NCBI GenBank assembly: GCA_025141835.1
Contig: CP081102.1
Coordinates: 3,748,894-3,812,893 of the forward strand
From: Rhodobacteraceae bacterium M385
GTDB lineage: Bacteria > Pseudomonadota > Alphaproteobacteria > Rhodobacterales > Rhodobacteraceae
Direction: 5' to 3'
DNA length: 64,000 nt
Part shown: positions 63,648 through 64,000 of the stretch, in pieces
Numbering within the stretch: the first letter of the stretch is position 1
Layout of the letters: every line of letters begins with the position of its first letter
Notes under the pieces: model-generated
Databases searched by the model: none
What the model saw: only the letters and a program-made list of their open reading frames with translations
Told to the model about the DNA's origin: nothing
Made by a program: the position numbers and the translations under genes

Positions 63648-64000
63648 ATACGCCTTGGGGGTGGATGAGAGGCACCAAGCCTCTATTTGATATGCGGCGC
63701 GGCCCGGATGCGGACACATCCGGTGCTATTGGCGGTTTCGTCAGCGCATATCAAATGGAGGTCAAATGGGAGGAAATGCACATCAAAAATGTGCAGCCAC
63801 CTCTTAACGGTGCTTTCATTTCACCTCGTGATCATACCCTGTGGGAAGTGCTTTCAGCACCGCTGGCAAACCGGTGGGCTGAAACCTGTTCGACGCCATG
63901 ATCATGCCCAATGCTAAAGGTAGGATGCCTTGCAACGCAGATACTGGTGAGGAACCGGCCCACGAAAAGGCGCCGGGCGAAAAAAGGACGGGACGAAGGC
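63648..64000. other. Folded non-coding region beyond rpsT
   Basis: No protein gene is supported; two overlapping small open frames (63665-63901 and 63687-63917) cross the strong inverted repeats. A 17-bp stem pairs 63680-63696 with 63745-63761 and encloses a 7-bp hairpin (63704-63710 with 63717-63723). A second hairpin has arms TGCACAT (63777-63783) and ATGTGCA (63789-63795), extended by GAGG/CCTC. A small hairpin lies at 63848-63860. It may be part of the replication origin region, an RNA, or the dnaA leader. Confidence 0.5.

Noticed and set aside
63665..63901. 78-codon open frame beyond rpsT
   Set aside because: It crosses strong inverted repeats, lacks a ribosome binding site and competes with a second open frame over the same bases.

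Overview
The window reads as a core chromosomal segment of an alphaproteobacterium of the Rhodobacteraceae (roseobacter group). The evidence is high GC content, a RegB/SenC/RegA redox system, a roseobacter-type order of ubiB-ubiE-mutM-enoyl-CoA hydratase-rpsT running towards where dnaA normally lies, a mitofilin (Mic60) plus HemY pair behind hemD, and GANTC (CcrM-type) sites clustered beyond rpsT. The genus cannot be named from the sequence alone.

Layout. 0.2-6.1 kb: two M16 peptidase-family proteins (one active, one without the zinc motif), mutL and rmuC. 6.2-8.8 kb: msrC and a thiolase on the minus strand, then a STAS protein and an anti-sigma type ATPase. 9.2-15.2 kb: gamma-glutamyltransferase, a class A penicillin-binding protein, and glnK-amtB. 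15.3-29.2 kb: senC divergent from regB, followed by a PAS protein, tsaE, amgK-murU (peptidoglycan sugar recycling), addB-addA (double-strand break repair), trxA, and then regA, which is separated from regB by about 11 kb. 29.2-36.4 kb: small regulators and enzymes, ahcY, and several small conserved domain proteins. 35.7-42.3 kb: the minus-strand run tsaD-gpsA-yciI-EVE and the plus-strand run hemD-mic60-hemY, ended by a tRNA-Thr(CGU).

42.7-55.1 kb is the accessory part. It holds a response regulator and a membrane histidine kinase, an operon of a methyltransferase with a FeeM-like N-acyl amino acid synthase, and a compact gene set of flavin-dependent halogenase-like protein, type III polyketide synthase and isoprenylcysteine-type methyltransferase. 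These are followed by a tandem Lin0512 pair, a TetR regulator with a two-subunit molybdenum hydroxylase (iorAB), and a fusion of a cyclic-nucleotide-binding-like domain with a second acyltransferase-like domain. Together they suggest production of an acylated or polyketide lipid-like small molecule, which is inference.

55.2-58.9 kb is a fragment of a flagellar locus: the first 30 codons of motB fused to unrelated sequence, then flgN-like, flgJ-like, fliK and flgD. 59-64 kb is the conserved run up to the probable origin region. That end carries repeated TTGCGAG motifs, four GANTC sites in 85 bp and a strongly folded region of unknown function. Other notable non-coding elements are three adjacent perfect palindromes at 6141-6207, three dispersed hairpins sharing GTAGGGCGGG, and a 72-nt stem-loop at 9124-9195.
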